Shown: positions 54,346-64,000 of the stretch, one piece after another | Position numbering within the stretch: position 1 is the first letter of the stretch | Layout of the letters: each line of letters begins with the position of its first letter | Origin: Hyaloperonospora brassicae | Taxonomy: Eukaryota > Oomycota > Peronosporomycetes > Peronosporales > Peronosporaceae | Direction: 5' to 3' | Assembly: GCA_947650285.1 (NCBI GenBank) | Contig: CANTFL010001439.1 | Location: 1 to 64,000 of the forward strand | DNA: 64,000 nucleotides | Translations under genes and position numbers: made by a program | The notes under the pieces: model-generated | The model's input: only the letters and a program-made list of their open reading frames with translations | Database searches by the model: none | Told to the model about the DNA's origin: nothing

Positions 54346-55909
54346 GATCGCGGTCGATTGAAGTGGCACTTGCAGAGATCGAAATTATCAAGCACAATGT
54401 TTACGTGCAGCGGAAAGAGCGTTCGCTGCCTGAGGTACCGAAGGCGCTGTGTAAATGATGATGATGATGTTCTTGCCCTTCTTTTGTTGATACTTGCGGA
54501 ATGCTGCTATCAGGACGAGGTGTCAGTATGTGCATGCAACGTGCCTGAGTATGAGACGGAGATGGGGTGTCTGGATGACTGTTTGAATCGCGCTGTGCGT
54601 GTTGATGGAAGAGACAACGTGCCGTTTGGTGAAGCTGTCGATGAGCTGGTGCTGACAAGTGCATTTTGTTGTGTGTGACGACAGGCTCTTGTCGAGTGTA
54701 TACCTGGATTCTGCAAGAACGGCGACCGGTGTGATAACATGAGGATTCAGCGTGGTGTCATGCCTTCGATGCAACTGATGGATTGTGGCAACAACAAAGG
54801 ACTTGGACTGAAATTACTGGAAGACGTGAAAGCCGGCTCGTTCGTGAGCGAGTATATGGGTGAGATCGTGACAGAGCAAGAGTATTACATGCGACGCGTG
54901 GTGAGTGCCGCTAGACACTGAAGACACCCTTTCGTCTAGCTTGACGTAAACCGACCTCATTGCCGATTTCTGTCCCTGACTGCTGACAGCTTTACCATAA
55001 CGAGAAGCATCGGTACATGATGGTATTGAGTGGCGGTGAAGTCATTGATGCCACTCGCATGGGCGGGTGGGCGCGCTTTATCAACCATAGCTGCGATCCG
55101 AACTGCGGGGTCGAAAAATGGGACGTCAACGGCGAAGAACGGTGTGCTATATTTGCTCTGCGGGACATCGTTGCTGGCGAGGAGTTGACGTTCGATTACA
55201 AGTTTGAATCCTTTAGCAAAGCCGTACGTTTTGCGTCCATTCCAGATGCCTTATGCTTCGTTCTGTCTAACAAGTTAGTATGCTGTGAGTAAACAGGAGA
55301 TAACCGAGTGCTTATGTGGGTCCATCAATTGCCGGAAAGTGATTGGAAGGAACAATCGAGCGACAAGGACGAACAATCGGCACAGTAGCAACAAGGCGGA
55401 AGCACCTGCTCCATGGAGCCCGAAGTTGTACGACCCCGTCATTGGATTCAAAGCACGAGCAGTTCAAGGTGCAAAGGTTGGTCATGCATACATGCGCTAG
55501 TGCTGTGCACCATTTGTTTTTTGCCGTCCAGGACGTTTACACTGCGACGTTGTTGCTGTTGGGGTTGACACAGAAGGCAGAAGCTCTGATGCAGCGAATG
55601 GCGCGGCAGCGGCTACTGAGCAGCAGCGACATTCGCGTGCTGCGGCGGTCGCACGTGATGCTCGAGCGTAACTTGACGTGGCACATGGACACCGAGTTTG
55701 AGCATTTGGCGCTGTTGCCCTACTTTATCACAAAGCAGTCGTCTGCGATAAAGCACGCGCCGGAGCTACAGCACGTGCCCGACTTTTTCAACTGGCGCGA
55801 GCTGCCCAATTTTCCCAAGAAACCGCGTCAACGCCCTCAGGACGCCAAAGTCGCCCGGCTCTGTAAAATCGCCGCGTTATTGCAAGCTCGCCAGAAACAG
55901 CCACAATAA
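54346..55909 (+). CDS. AWS-SET-postSET histone lysine methyltransferase (H3K36-type), 5' end missing
   Basis: Visible exons: 54346-54434, 54514-54594, 54685-54900, 54990-55223, 55297-55476 and 55532-55909. Introns are GT-AG of 79, 90, 89, 73 and 55 bp, and 391 residues are readable. The AWS Cys cluster (CACNVPEYETEMGC..C, EC..FCKNGDRC) leads into the SET domain with GLGL, YMGE, RFINHSCDPNC and ELTFDY. The post-SET CLCGSINC completes the zinc site. This order is that of the SETD2/Ash1/NSD group, which methylates histone H3 Lys36 in the nucleus. A basic linker and a 125-residue C-terminal part without a known domain follow. No ATG precedes 54346 in frame, so upstream exons exist. The first donor (54435) is chosen on frame. 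Confidence 0.85.
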
Positions 55910-56286
55910 TCATAGACAGCTGTTCGGTTTGTTTCGTTCCCTGCCTGCCAGCCACCTTGTTTGTAGCCATGTTCACTGCTAGGTGCCTTTTTCTCAGCCA
56001 TCAACCTGATTGGCTAATATCCTCACCACCAGCTGAGGGGTCATCGCGAGCGGACCGCCTTCGGCAGAGCAGGGACGTGATCCGAGACCGACAGTCACCG
56101 AGTTGGGACGTGCGCCAGCAGCTCCACTACCAGCTACAAGTACGGCCGGGTCGACCGAATAGCGCCTTGCTACTCGATTGGTGCGTTGGCTGTGTCATGT
56201 CTGTGCTTCTGACGAACTTCTAACCACATCTTGTCTGGCACATCTTATTCTAGCGTCGATACAGAGTCGAGAAGGGTGTTGACACG
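55910..56286. other. Short intergenic region
   Basis: Separates the SET gene from the GGNBP2-like gene, which has the same orientation. Nothing notable seen. Confidence 0.5.
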
Positions 56287-58069
56287 ATGGCTACACTTCA
56301 AGACGACACGAATGGCTCGAAACCGCTTGATGACAGCAGATGTACAAGCGGATCGAACGGGGACGATCGCTGTCGGGTCAGCGCTGCGGAGACACGCGAG
56401 TTTCGCAAGGTAGGCGAGCATAATGGCTACATACTGGTCACCTTTCCGTCGTCGGACAAAATGTCTCTTATGTGTGTGTGACTGCTTTGCTCCTTTTTGA
56501 CAGCGGTGGCTATTGCTGACCGAGTGGGAGCGCGTGGCTGCGCTAAGGGGAGACATACATCAGTTTGTGCAGACCGCAATGGACCTTGTGCCGTGTTCGG
56601 GCTGTCGAAGTAGTGCCGAAGCGCTCTTTTACAAGCTTGCAGACAGCATTGATCGCGTACCTCAGAGTGTCAGTCGATCGGGACTCTGTTTCGACAATGA
56701 CAAGTGCTTTCGACTGCATGCATCATATTTGAACAGTCCCGACACGTCGCTTGCACTCTTTTCGCATCAAGAGCGATGGGCAAACGAGGCACTTGTGAAG
56801 CCGACCAAGTCGAGTAGCAAAGCTGGCACGTCCCGGGCACAGTGTCAGCTGCACTCGCATCGGGTGCGAGGTCGCCCGCGTCCCGCAGCGTTCGAAGCTC
56901 TGTGGCTGAAGCTGTCAGAAGACCAGCAGCGGCATCTTTCTCATATTGACTCGGATCAGTTCCTGACTGATTTGGAGAGCTATCTGCGGCGTCATCGCTT
57001 TTGTTGTCGGTGTAAAGAGAAGGTGTTGGAAGCTTATGATCTGCTCATTGGCTCAGGTTGTAGCGAAGACGACTGCGAGGATTGTGCGGGATTCGACTGC
57101 GCGGAGAAACATCACGAACATAGCGATTACGGTGACGATTTGCATTACACGTCGTACTTGTTCGACGAACTCGCATTTTCACGCGCGACAAACCAGATTA
57201 TCGTGCCTTGTAATATTGACTTCATGTCACAACTGATGTCGCGAGCGGACCAGGAGGTTGTCGGTGACTGGGGCGATCGTCACGCGCGTACGATTGCTGA
57301 AGCACAGGACGAGGTTCTCATATGTCTGGGCATGGTGGTCTGGGACAAGGCACAAAGCCTCTGGACCAAGTCCCGATCAGAAAAGCGTGCTGAAGAATTG
57401 CTGGTGCACTGCGCTGTGGCTACGCTGCGCCAAAACTTCGATGTGGCAGTGGAGGCCTTGCATGGTGAGGAGATGATGGAACAGTTGCTGGCAGAAGAAG
57501 ACGATGAGTATCGGAGACTGGTGAAGAAGAAAGAAAAGCGAAAGGAAAAGAAGAAGAAGCGTAAGTCAGCATCGAAGCAGAAGCAAGCGGATCGGTCAGA
57601 AATCGAGAAGAGTCGACCGATTGAGAAACAAAAGCCGAAGCAGACCAAACTACGCAGGCAATCCGACAGTCGCAAGACTGTGACATCGCAGTCATCTAGC
57701 AGTTCCACCAGCAGTCAAGGTGACGAGGACGGGTTCACCAGTCCCAGTACGTCCGTGGAACCGATTCGATCGCATCAGTGTGATCCGACGTGTGATGAAC
57801 CGTGTCTACGCGGAACGTTGGCGCACGATGAGCAAATGGAGTGGCAATTACTGTCGTCCATGGGGTGGGATGCGTCGAACCGGTTTACGTCATCTTCGCC
57901 GGAGCTGGATGTAGATACGGACGATGAAAACCAGGGCATTCCGGAAGACGACATTCGCTTCTGGAAACAGAATCGCTCGAGTCTTGTTCGGCGCCGCATG
58001 GCTCAGCGGCAGAAACTGCAGGAACGTTTCGACCAGTTTGTTCAGCGCACGACATCCCTCGACGGGTAG
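56287..58069 (+). CDS. GGNBP2: GGNBP2-like protein, 562 aa, two exons
   Basis: Exons 56287-56409 and 56504-58069 with a 94-bp GT-AG intron; the join gives EFRK-RWLLLTEWERV in frame. The protein matches the layout of gametogenetin-binding protein 2. It has an N-terminal helix (TEWERVAALRGDIHQFV), a Cys pair in VPCSGCRSSAEALFYKL, and CCRCKEKVLEAYDLL. A Cys-rich segment (CSEDDCEDCAGFDC) comes next, then HARTIAEAQDEVLICLG and AEELLVHCAVATLRQNF. A Lys-rich stretch (about 380-400), a Ser-rich linker and a C-terminal helix complete it. The family is widespread in eukaryotes and poorly understood. Its 3' end faces that of NDC80, 305 bp away. Confidence 0.82.
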
Positions 58070-58374
58070 CGCGTGATGGAAGAGGATCCGAGTGATTGCA
58101 ACGCCAGAGGACTTGGCTGTCGTCGTCAAAGGTACCATACCGAGTTCGCAAATTGTCGGTTTAAACTGGTTGGGTACCACACGCTACTGAGCAAACTGCT
58201 AATGGAAAGAAGTGTCGAGGCCGCATACTAATGAAACAAATCACGGTCTGTGTTACTCTTACTATTACATTACTGGTACCAACAGCCTTTGCATGTTTCA
58301 ATGATGCATATGTCTGTGGTAGTAATGCCAGACTGAACAGAATACGTGCGTAGCGAACGGTTACATCAAGGCTA

Positions 58375-60927
58375 TCAAATCCTGCTTAGTTCGGCTTCCA
58401 ACGACAAAATGGCACGATCGACCATGTCCTTGTGGTTCGTGCACGCCATGAGAACGTTCGTGACAGCGTGTCGATTCTTGTCGAGCAACGTTTGGTAACT
58501 CTCTGTCATTTCCACCGACCTGCACGACATGACAGAAATTAGCCTCCGTCCACTCGAGCTGATCAAAGGCAACCAATGTCACAGATCGGACACGTACGCT
58601 TTCTTCACATCATGCAGATGTTGTTCCGAGCTAATGACCTCCTCTTGGACCAGATTGTCTTCGTTTGAGATGTTCGTGATCTTGATCTCAACCTCTTCCG
58701 TCGCAGCTTGCTTCCGACTGAGACTTTCGGTCCTTTTCTCACGCTCTCTCACCATCTGGTCTGCAATCTTTCTCACTTCGGCTTCCATTCTCTTCTCACT
58801 TTGCATTTCGATGTTCAGCTTGTTCTCGCTCTGCGCCAGCTCTTCGGTCAGCACTATTGCGAGGTCTAGGCCCTCGTTGGCGCGCGCATGTCGATGCTGC
58901 TTCACCCTGAGTGCTGCTTGTCGAACGCTCGTTTTCAGGTGCTGCGAGAGCTTTTGAAATGCTTCGAGTTCTTGCAACTTCGGGTCCAACTCGAGATAAA
59001 AATCGAAGTTCAGAGCATTCTTTGCCGTTGACGGAACGATCTTCAGCCGTTTGCAAGTGTTCATGTATTCGTGTATCTGATTGTCAAGCTGGCACCGGAA
59101 ACAAGGAAAAGAAACACACAGTACACGACAAATGCAAGCGTCAGGCACAAGGTGCATCCGAAGAGCAATGCTGTACAACTACTACAATCGCCAGAATAAA
59201 ACGTACTCGGTCTCGGGTGTCAGCGGCACGGTTCTCGTCCTTCTTGATCTGTGTCTGGATTTCATCCTGCAGAGCAAGATTGTGATGGAGCTGGTCGGTC
59301 AGCCGCGCTCTCTCTTGAGCCATCTGCTCAATGTCGTGTGCAGACAGTTCCTGGTTCTCAATACGGCTCTTCAGCCTCTGAATCTCTTGTTGACGGGCGC
59401 GAAGCTCTTCCTCTGTTATGCACAAACGGAGTAAGTAAGTAAACGTATCGACGATTCTTTTGTTGTTCACAGCGCCATACCCAGCGTCTGCTGAACCTTA
59501 GCGAGCCCCTCCATCTTTTTGTCCAGTTTGTTATTGAGCATCTCAAATTGATTCACCAAGTCCTTGAACTTTATAAGGTCACTCAGACAGTCGGCTTTCT
59601 TTTTCCTCAGCTCCGAAAGCGCATTCTAGTCACATGATATCGTCAGCACATCGAGCAAATGTTTGCAGCGAACGAGCTTTAGCGACTGGTAGACATTATG
59701 GGCACACCTTATCCGCTTTGGCCTGCTCGATACGCTTTTTCAGCTCCTCGCGCTGTAGTTCCAGTTCACTTGTTTCCTGCTCGATCGCGTCGTTTCGCTG
59801 GCCTGCAACAGCCATGTCAGTGTACCATTCTTTGCTGTCTTACCAGTAGCACTACAAAAGCATGCAAGTCCGTACTCAATCGATCCATCTCCTTTTGCGC
59901 CAGCTCTGTGCTCTTATCGTCTTCGCCGGTCAGAAACACACGGTAAGCTGCCTCCAAGTACTTGAAAAACAACTTGTCGCCATTTTCATCGTCATTCTCG
60001 TCACTTTCGTCCATCTCGTTCGCCTCCTGAATCGCCTCGTCGTACTACCAGCAGCAGCAGCAGCAGCAGCAACAACAACAACAGCAACAACAACAGCAAT
60101 GACAACAGACAAACAAACAAACAAACAAACGAACAAACGGGCGTGTGCATCAGCCGCAACAACAAGCTCATGCACCAGTATGACATATCAAGCAGCAACA
60201 CAAGTCGTAGCAGTAGCAGCAGTAGCAGCAAAAAACAGGCAACATAGCTGCATCTACCCACCGTGAGCAGCTCAATCAGCCACGTGATCGACAGCAACAG
60301 CGTCGGCCACGTGTGCGGCGTCCCCACGGCAGCGAGCGACGTCTTGCTAATCGGAAACGGGTACCGCAAGTTGCGAAACTGCAGCACCACGTCCTCTTCA
60401 AACTTGACGCCAAACTCAAACGTCGGGTCCACTTGCTTGAACAGGAACCGCACGACGTTGCAAAACTCCTTTTTCGACGGCCCGCGCTTCGTCAGTCCCG
60501 GCATCATCGACTGGTCGTACTGGTGCTCCTCGAGGAACTCCACGAGCGTGTGGACGCAGCTGCTGAGGTACGCGCGGTCGCCCACTGGTCGCGGGTCCAG
60601 CACGCGCGCGCCGCCGCGGCCCGAGAGAGACGTCCGAGAGCCGTAGGTGCTGCTGCGTCGTGAAGTAGCAGCAGCAGCAGTACCGCCGCTGGATGCCGTC
60701 ACCGAGTGGCGTGGAGTAACCGACGCGCGCGGACCCGGAGGTGGTCGACGCGGGGCGCGGCCGGCAGCCGTGGAGACGCGACGTCGGGGCACGACGCCAA
60801 TGGACTGGCGCTCCATGTCGGTGTTGCTCTTGCTGGGCACCGACACGCGCACGGACGGGTGCCGTAGCGCCGTCGAGCGCGCATTGAGCTGCGAGGACGA
60901 CACGGTCCCGAGCGTCGTGCGGCGCAT
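58375..60927 (-). CDS. NDC80: Kinetochore protein NDC80 (HEC1), 647 aa, seven exons
   Basis: Exons 60927-60262, 60044-59844, 59797-59708, 59625-59481, 59412-59207, 59088-58598 and 58519-58375. All joins are GT-AG and the total is 648 codons, close to the usual length of about 640. The ATG at 60927 gives MRRTTLG and a basic, Ser/Arg-rich tail as in NDC80. The calponin-homology microtubule-binding domain spans about 112-222 (RAYLSSCVHTLVEFL, TKRGPSKKEFCNVVRFLF, PHTWPTLLLSITWLIELL). Long coiled coils follow. It acts in the NDC80 complex that ties kinetochores to spindle microtubules. The 217-bp first intron is mostly simple repeats. The second intron is only 46 bp as drawn; a donor 9 bp earlier is also possible. 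Confidence 0.93.
60049..60138. repeat. CAG/CAA and CAAA microsatellite in NDC80 intron 1
   Basis: CAG triplets grade into CAA/CAG, then (ACAA)n. The CAG run begins three bases from the 3' splice site (plus-strand view), so it takes the place of a normal pyrimidine tract. Confidence 0.9.
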
Positions 60928-62044
60928 GGGTGCAGATCGTTTGTGGTGTGGCGGTGGTGTGGCGGCGGGGTACGTGTGGCGTAAGACAAATCGGCTCGAA
61001 ACACGGTGGGTGCGTTGATTTAGAGCGCCTAAATTCACTGACCGTGTGTGTGAGTATGTGTAATTCCTGCGAGCGCTGTACCGGGCGGAGGGGGTACGCG
61101 CGTGGGTTATGCACCAGTGGCTACGTGGGACAAGCGGCAGACGACCAACCAGCTCAGCCCGCGACCAGAGCTCGACTGCAAATCGCCTTCACGTGAGACT
61201 TGACGGCTTACAACTTGACGGCGTGCAACGGCCGCAGTCGAGCGCTTTCATCGACATCTGCGCGGCAGCGAGTTCGATTCCACTGTCGGCTGTGTCCAAG
61301 CGCACGTCGACGACCGACAGGCGAAACGCTCATAGCTGTAGTAAGCACTCGCTCACTCGGTGGTCAACTCGACTGGTTGCTGAACGATTGCACATAGTGT
61401 CGCGAATACAACTCACTCGATAGAGGGACATGTCGGAAGCTGACGACGCGAAGCGAAGTTGCATCGGGACGAGTTGTCTCTCGCAAGGGCCTTTGCGTTG
61501 CACGCACGTCATCGATGGCAGGTCGAGTCGCCTTTGGCCTCTGTCGGAACACTGTTCCTCGCGGCCGCAGCGCTTTCGGTGAACAGTCGATATGACGCTG
61601 CACTCGCTCGCCGCGGGAGCGACGTCGCATCGGTTGTCAATGGGACTCTGATCCGTCTGCGCACCACCTGTTGACGACCGGACACCACCGCCGCTGCTTC
61701 TCTTGCAAGGCAAAAGCTGATCGGCAAAGCAAACGACGCAGCGCTGGAATAAATCCATCAAAGGAGGCGCCACGCAGCATCAACGTCGGGATCTCGTGCT
61801 AGGGCTCTGCACCACACGGCAGATCCCTGTCCTCGCTCTTGCCGACATCTGGAGCGCCTGCACAGACGTCAGTACCTCTTTGGCCAGCGACTTGCGCTTT
61901 CGGAGGCAACGCCACAAACCGACTCTACGCGCGTGGCTGATCCCCCCTGCACGATCATAGAGCTTTCTGCGGTGCCCCGCAGAAAGCGGCAGGTCGTCGA
62001 GTCTTTTCGTGTCCTTGTCCGTCGATATCGAGGACTCCCTCGTC
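60928..62044. other. Intergenic region between divergent genes
   Basis: Presumably holds the promoters of NDC80 (-) and the membrane protein (+). Short frames on both strands (for example 61459-61674 plus, 61773-61330 minus) show no domain. Confidence 0.45.
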
Positions 62045-63280
62045 ATGACGACTTCGCGACAGGCTCGAGCCTCTCGCTCTCTACGTCAGGCACAAGGAGT
62101 TGCCAATAGCACGAGCAGTTCGAGTGGTAAGCCTCCCCACCCGCTAGAGTCGATCGAGATGTCGTTCCTCTCGAACGCGACGAGTTTCGTCGATAATAAG
62201 GGCGTGGGGCACGTTAAGGTGAACAATGGCGTGGACTGGTCGAACATTTTGCCCAAGGACGCTACCGTGCATATTTCCTACGGCGGGTCAGGGTCGAAGG
62301 AGGAGATTCTCGTTGTCCCGATTGATCGAAACACATCGGATGCTACGTCTCCCGCCAACAAGAGCGTACCGAAGGTGGCCGAAGAGGTACCAACAGGGTC
62401 CGGCAGTAGTGAAAACATCGAGGTGGTCGTGGACACAGGATCGGACTCGACGGTGCTGATCGTCGTTGGCTCCGTGCTCGGTGTGGTTGCGATTGTGGCC
62501 GTGATTGCCGTGGCAGTGTACGGCCGAAGAATTCGACGTCGCGCGCAATCCGACGACCAGAGTAGCACCGACGAGGCGTTTATTGTGGGCTCGCGGCAGC
62601 ACCGACCTGCTCCGCCTCCTAGTGCGTTGGACACGGACATGACTCCAGACCTCTGGGTCGAAGGCCAGTACCAGTACTCGCCCAACATGAGTCGCTTGCA
62701 GTCGTCGCTCAATGGCACTGCGATTCTATCGGACAACAAAACAACTCCGATGCACGACCGACTTACGGTTGACGCTTACCCGACGAGTGGGCGAGGCCAT
62801 CACGGCCACAGTGGACGAGGCGATAGCGGACGCGTTGGACACAAAAAGAGTACTCGACTCGACCAGCACGAGCTTGGCCAGGCTGCTCATAGTGCAAGTG
62901 ACGAGCACCGACGTGCTGGACGCGGTCGTTCGGACTATGGCCGAAGTATGCGAAGCACTGACGGTCGTCAGGATCGCAGTAGCCACTATGACCGCAGTGG
63001 CCACTATGACCGCAGTCTGCGACGGGATCTAGGGACGCTGGAGGACATTTCGGATCGAGGGCGTCATCGAGCAGGCACGACACCGATCGTCTTGTACGAC
63101 GAAGACTCGATCGAGGACCAGCACCACTCGAGTCGAAAACACCGCGCGCGACCGCCTCGACCGCATCCGCCACCGTTTCAACAACACGACGTGCATCCAC
63201 AAGCACAGCAGCAGCACCAACAGCAGCAGCAGCAACAGCGTCGTCGTGATAAGGACAGTGCTTCGAGGCGAGATAGATAA
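62045..63280 (+). CDS. Single-pass membrane protein with charged His/Arg/Gln-rich tail, 411 aa
   Basis: The first ATG of the frame (62045) gives MTTSRQARASRS. The open frame extends 12 codons upstream without an ATG. No N-terminal signal peptide is seen, but an upstream exon encoding one cannot be excluded. Residues about 20-130 carry several N-glycosylation sites (NST, NAT, NTS, NKS). One membrane span lies at about 136-159 (STVLIVVGSVLGVVAIVAVIAVAVYG), followed by the stop-transfer RRIRRR. The tail is Ser/Arg/Asp/His-rich with repeated HYDRS units and a Q-rich stretch near the end (QQQHQQQQQQQ). This could be a signal-anchored surface protein. No family is recognised. Confidence 0.75.
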   Translation: MTTSRQARASRSLRQAQGVANSTSSSSGKPPHPLESIEMSFLSNATSFVDNKGVGHVKVNNGVDWSNILPKDATVHISYGGSGSKEEILVVPIDRNTSDATSPANKSVPKVAEEVPTGSGSSENIEVVVDTGSDSTVLIVVGSVLGVVAIVAVIAVAVYGRRIRRRAQSDDQSSTDEAFIVGSRQHRPAPPPSALDTDMTPDLWVEGQYQYSPNMSRLQSSLNGTAILSDNKTTPMHDRLTVDAYPTSGRGHHGHSGRGDSGRVGHKKSTRLDQHELGQAAHSASDEHRRAGRGRSDYGRSMRSTDGRQDRSSHYDRSGHYDRSLRRDLGTLEDISDRGRHRAGTTPIVLYDEDSIEDQHHSSRKHRARPPRPHPPPFQQHDVHPQAQQQHQQQQQQQRRRDKDSASRRDR

Positions 63281-63384
63281 AGCTCACCCGTTATATAAAG
63301 CTCTGGCTCTGTTTTTGTCCGTCCGTGCTCGTTACGTGCACACCATTCATTTTCGTAGCCACTTGTGGAAATTCGGGTGTAGCC

Positions 63385-64000
63385 ATGTCGGGGAAGCAGT
63401 TCTCCGTGGCGGACTTGGTGGCCAAGGCGGAAGCACTCGTGGACCAATGTCAGCCCGAGCTGGCCGTGCAGTTCTACGAGAAAGCACTCGTGCAGGAGCC
63501 AACGAACGTGGCGCTCTTGGACTCGATCGGAGAGCTGAGCACGGAATTGGACAATGCAGAGCGAGCGCTCTGGGCTTTTCGACAGAGTGCAGCGCTTGCT
63601 CCAGCAGCGAACCCCGCCAAGTACTTTTACCTGTCGCAGCTCGTCACGGGCGAGGAGGCTGAGCAGTATACGCTGCAAGGAATCACGTGCTTGCAGCAGG
63701 AACTGCAGCAACAGGTGGACTCGAGCGCGCCCGAGGCGCTGATTGTCAAGAAACAGATCTGCGATGCCTTTTGCTCGCTGGGTGAGCTCTACATGACGGA
63801 CTTGTGCGACCACGAGGAGGCTGAACGTCGCTGTGAGTCGTACTTCCAGCAAGCCATGACGTTTGACGTGGGGCTGCCAGAGCCAACGCAGGCACTGGCC
63901 AACTTGCGACTGGTGCAGCAGAACAAAGAGGCTGCAGAGGAGCTACTGGAGGAGACCTATCGGCGTCTGACTGAGCACTGTACCGAGGAGAGTTTTCCGT
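63385..64000 (+). CDS. ACL4: TPR protein, Acl4-like ribosomal-protein chaperone, cut by window end
   Basis: 205 codons are open from ATG 63385 to the window edge with no stop. Tetratricopeptide helices start at about residue 8 (ADLVAKAEALVDQCQPELAVQFYEKAL..EP) and 42 (ALLDSIGELSTELDNAERALWAFRQSAALAP). The stretch LGELYMTDLCDHEEAERRCESYFQQAM, then ALANLRLVQQNKEAAEELL, is characteristic of the Acl4 family. In yeast, Acl4 binds newly made ribosomal protein L4 and escorts it to pre-ribosomes. A TATA-like TTATATAAAG lies at about 63290. The stop of the upstream gene is only 105 bp away. Naming rests on motif resemblance. Confidence 0.72.
   Translation, partial: MSGKQFSVADLVAKAEALVDQCQPELAVQFYEKALVQEPTNVALLDSIGELSTELDNAERALWAFRQSAALAPAANPAKYFYLSQLVTGEEAEQYTLQGITCLQQELQQQVDSSAPEALIVKKQICDAFCSLGELYMTDLCDHEEAERRCESYFQQAMTFDVGLPEPTQALANLRLVQQNKEAAEELLEETYRRLTEHCTEESFP

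Overview
The window looks like nuclear DNA of an oomycete, most likely of the Phytophthora/downy mildew group. The grounds are short GT-AG introns (about 46-220 bp), Ty3/gypsy elements with integrase chromodomains, a three-repeat Myb/SANT-like protein of a kind common in oomycetes, a small secreted six-cysteine protein, and single-copy eukaryotic genes (NDC80, a SET-domain methyltransferase, GGNBP2-like, TMEM245-like, Acl4-like). The assignment rests on these features alone, since no database search was possible.

The window has two halves. Positions 1-43.6 kb are a nest of mobile elements. A block of about 2.25 kb is present twice in direct orientation (1-2262 and 29393-31625). Each copy carries a small secreted Cys-rich gene, open in the right copy and stopped by a nonsense codon in the left. 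A chromodomain Ty3/gypsy element (2263-7451, minus strand, TSD TTCGT) sits at the end of the left copy; the right copy keeps the empty site. A decayed LINE with endonuclease, RT and RNase H domains (minus strand, about 10.2-15.07 and 23.05-25.9 kb) is split inside its endonuclease domain by element A (15068-23051, plus strand, TSD GTAGG). Element B (33071-41056, minus strand, TSD TCCAG) belongs to the same family as A. Two related LTR-like units stand alone at 8590-9053 and 26633-27102.

Positions 43.6-64 kb are gene-rich: a Myb-like protein (+), a TMEM245-like membrane protein (-), a 430-bp trinucleotide tract, a Lys/Glu-rich type I membrane protein (+), an AWS-SET-postSET methyltransferase (+), a GGNBP2-like protein (+), NDC80 (-), a single-pass membrane protein (+) and the start of an Acl4-like TPR protein (+). 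I give exon boundaries where splice sites and frame agree.

The most unusual content is in the A/B family. First, the LTRs, gag, pol and the extra ORF are all tiled with short perfect inverted repeats (arms of 9-14 nt, loops of 0-10 nt) far above chance. The homologous LTR hairpins of the solo units pair with different bases. Second, both copies carry an intact 535-codon antisense ORF starting about 130 bp inside the 3' LTR, although the sense pol is broken in both. Third, B has LTRs that look identical yet contains one nonsense codon and two frameshifts in pol, so it probably moved in trans.
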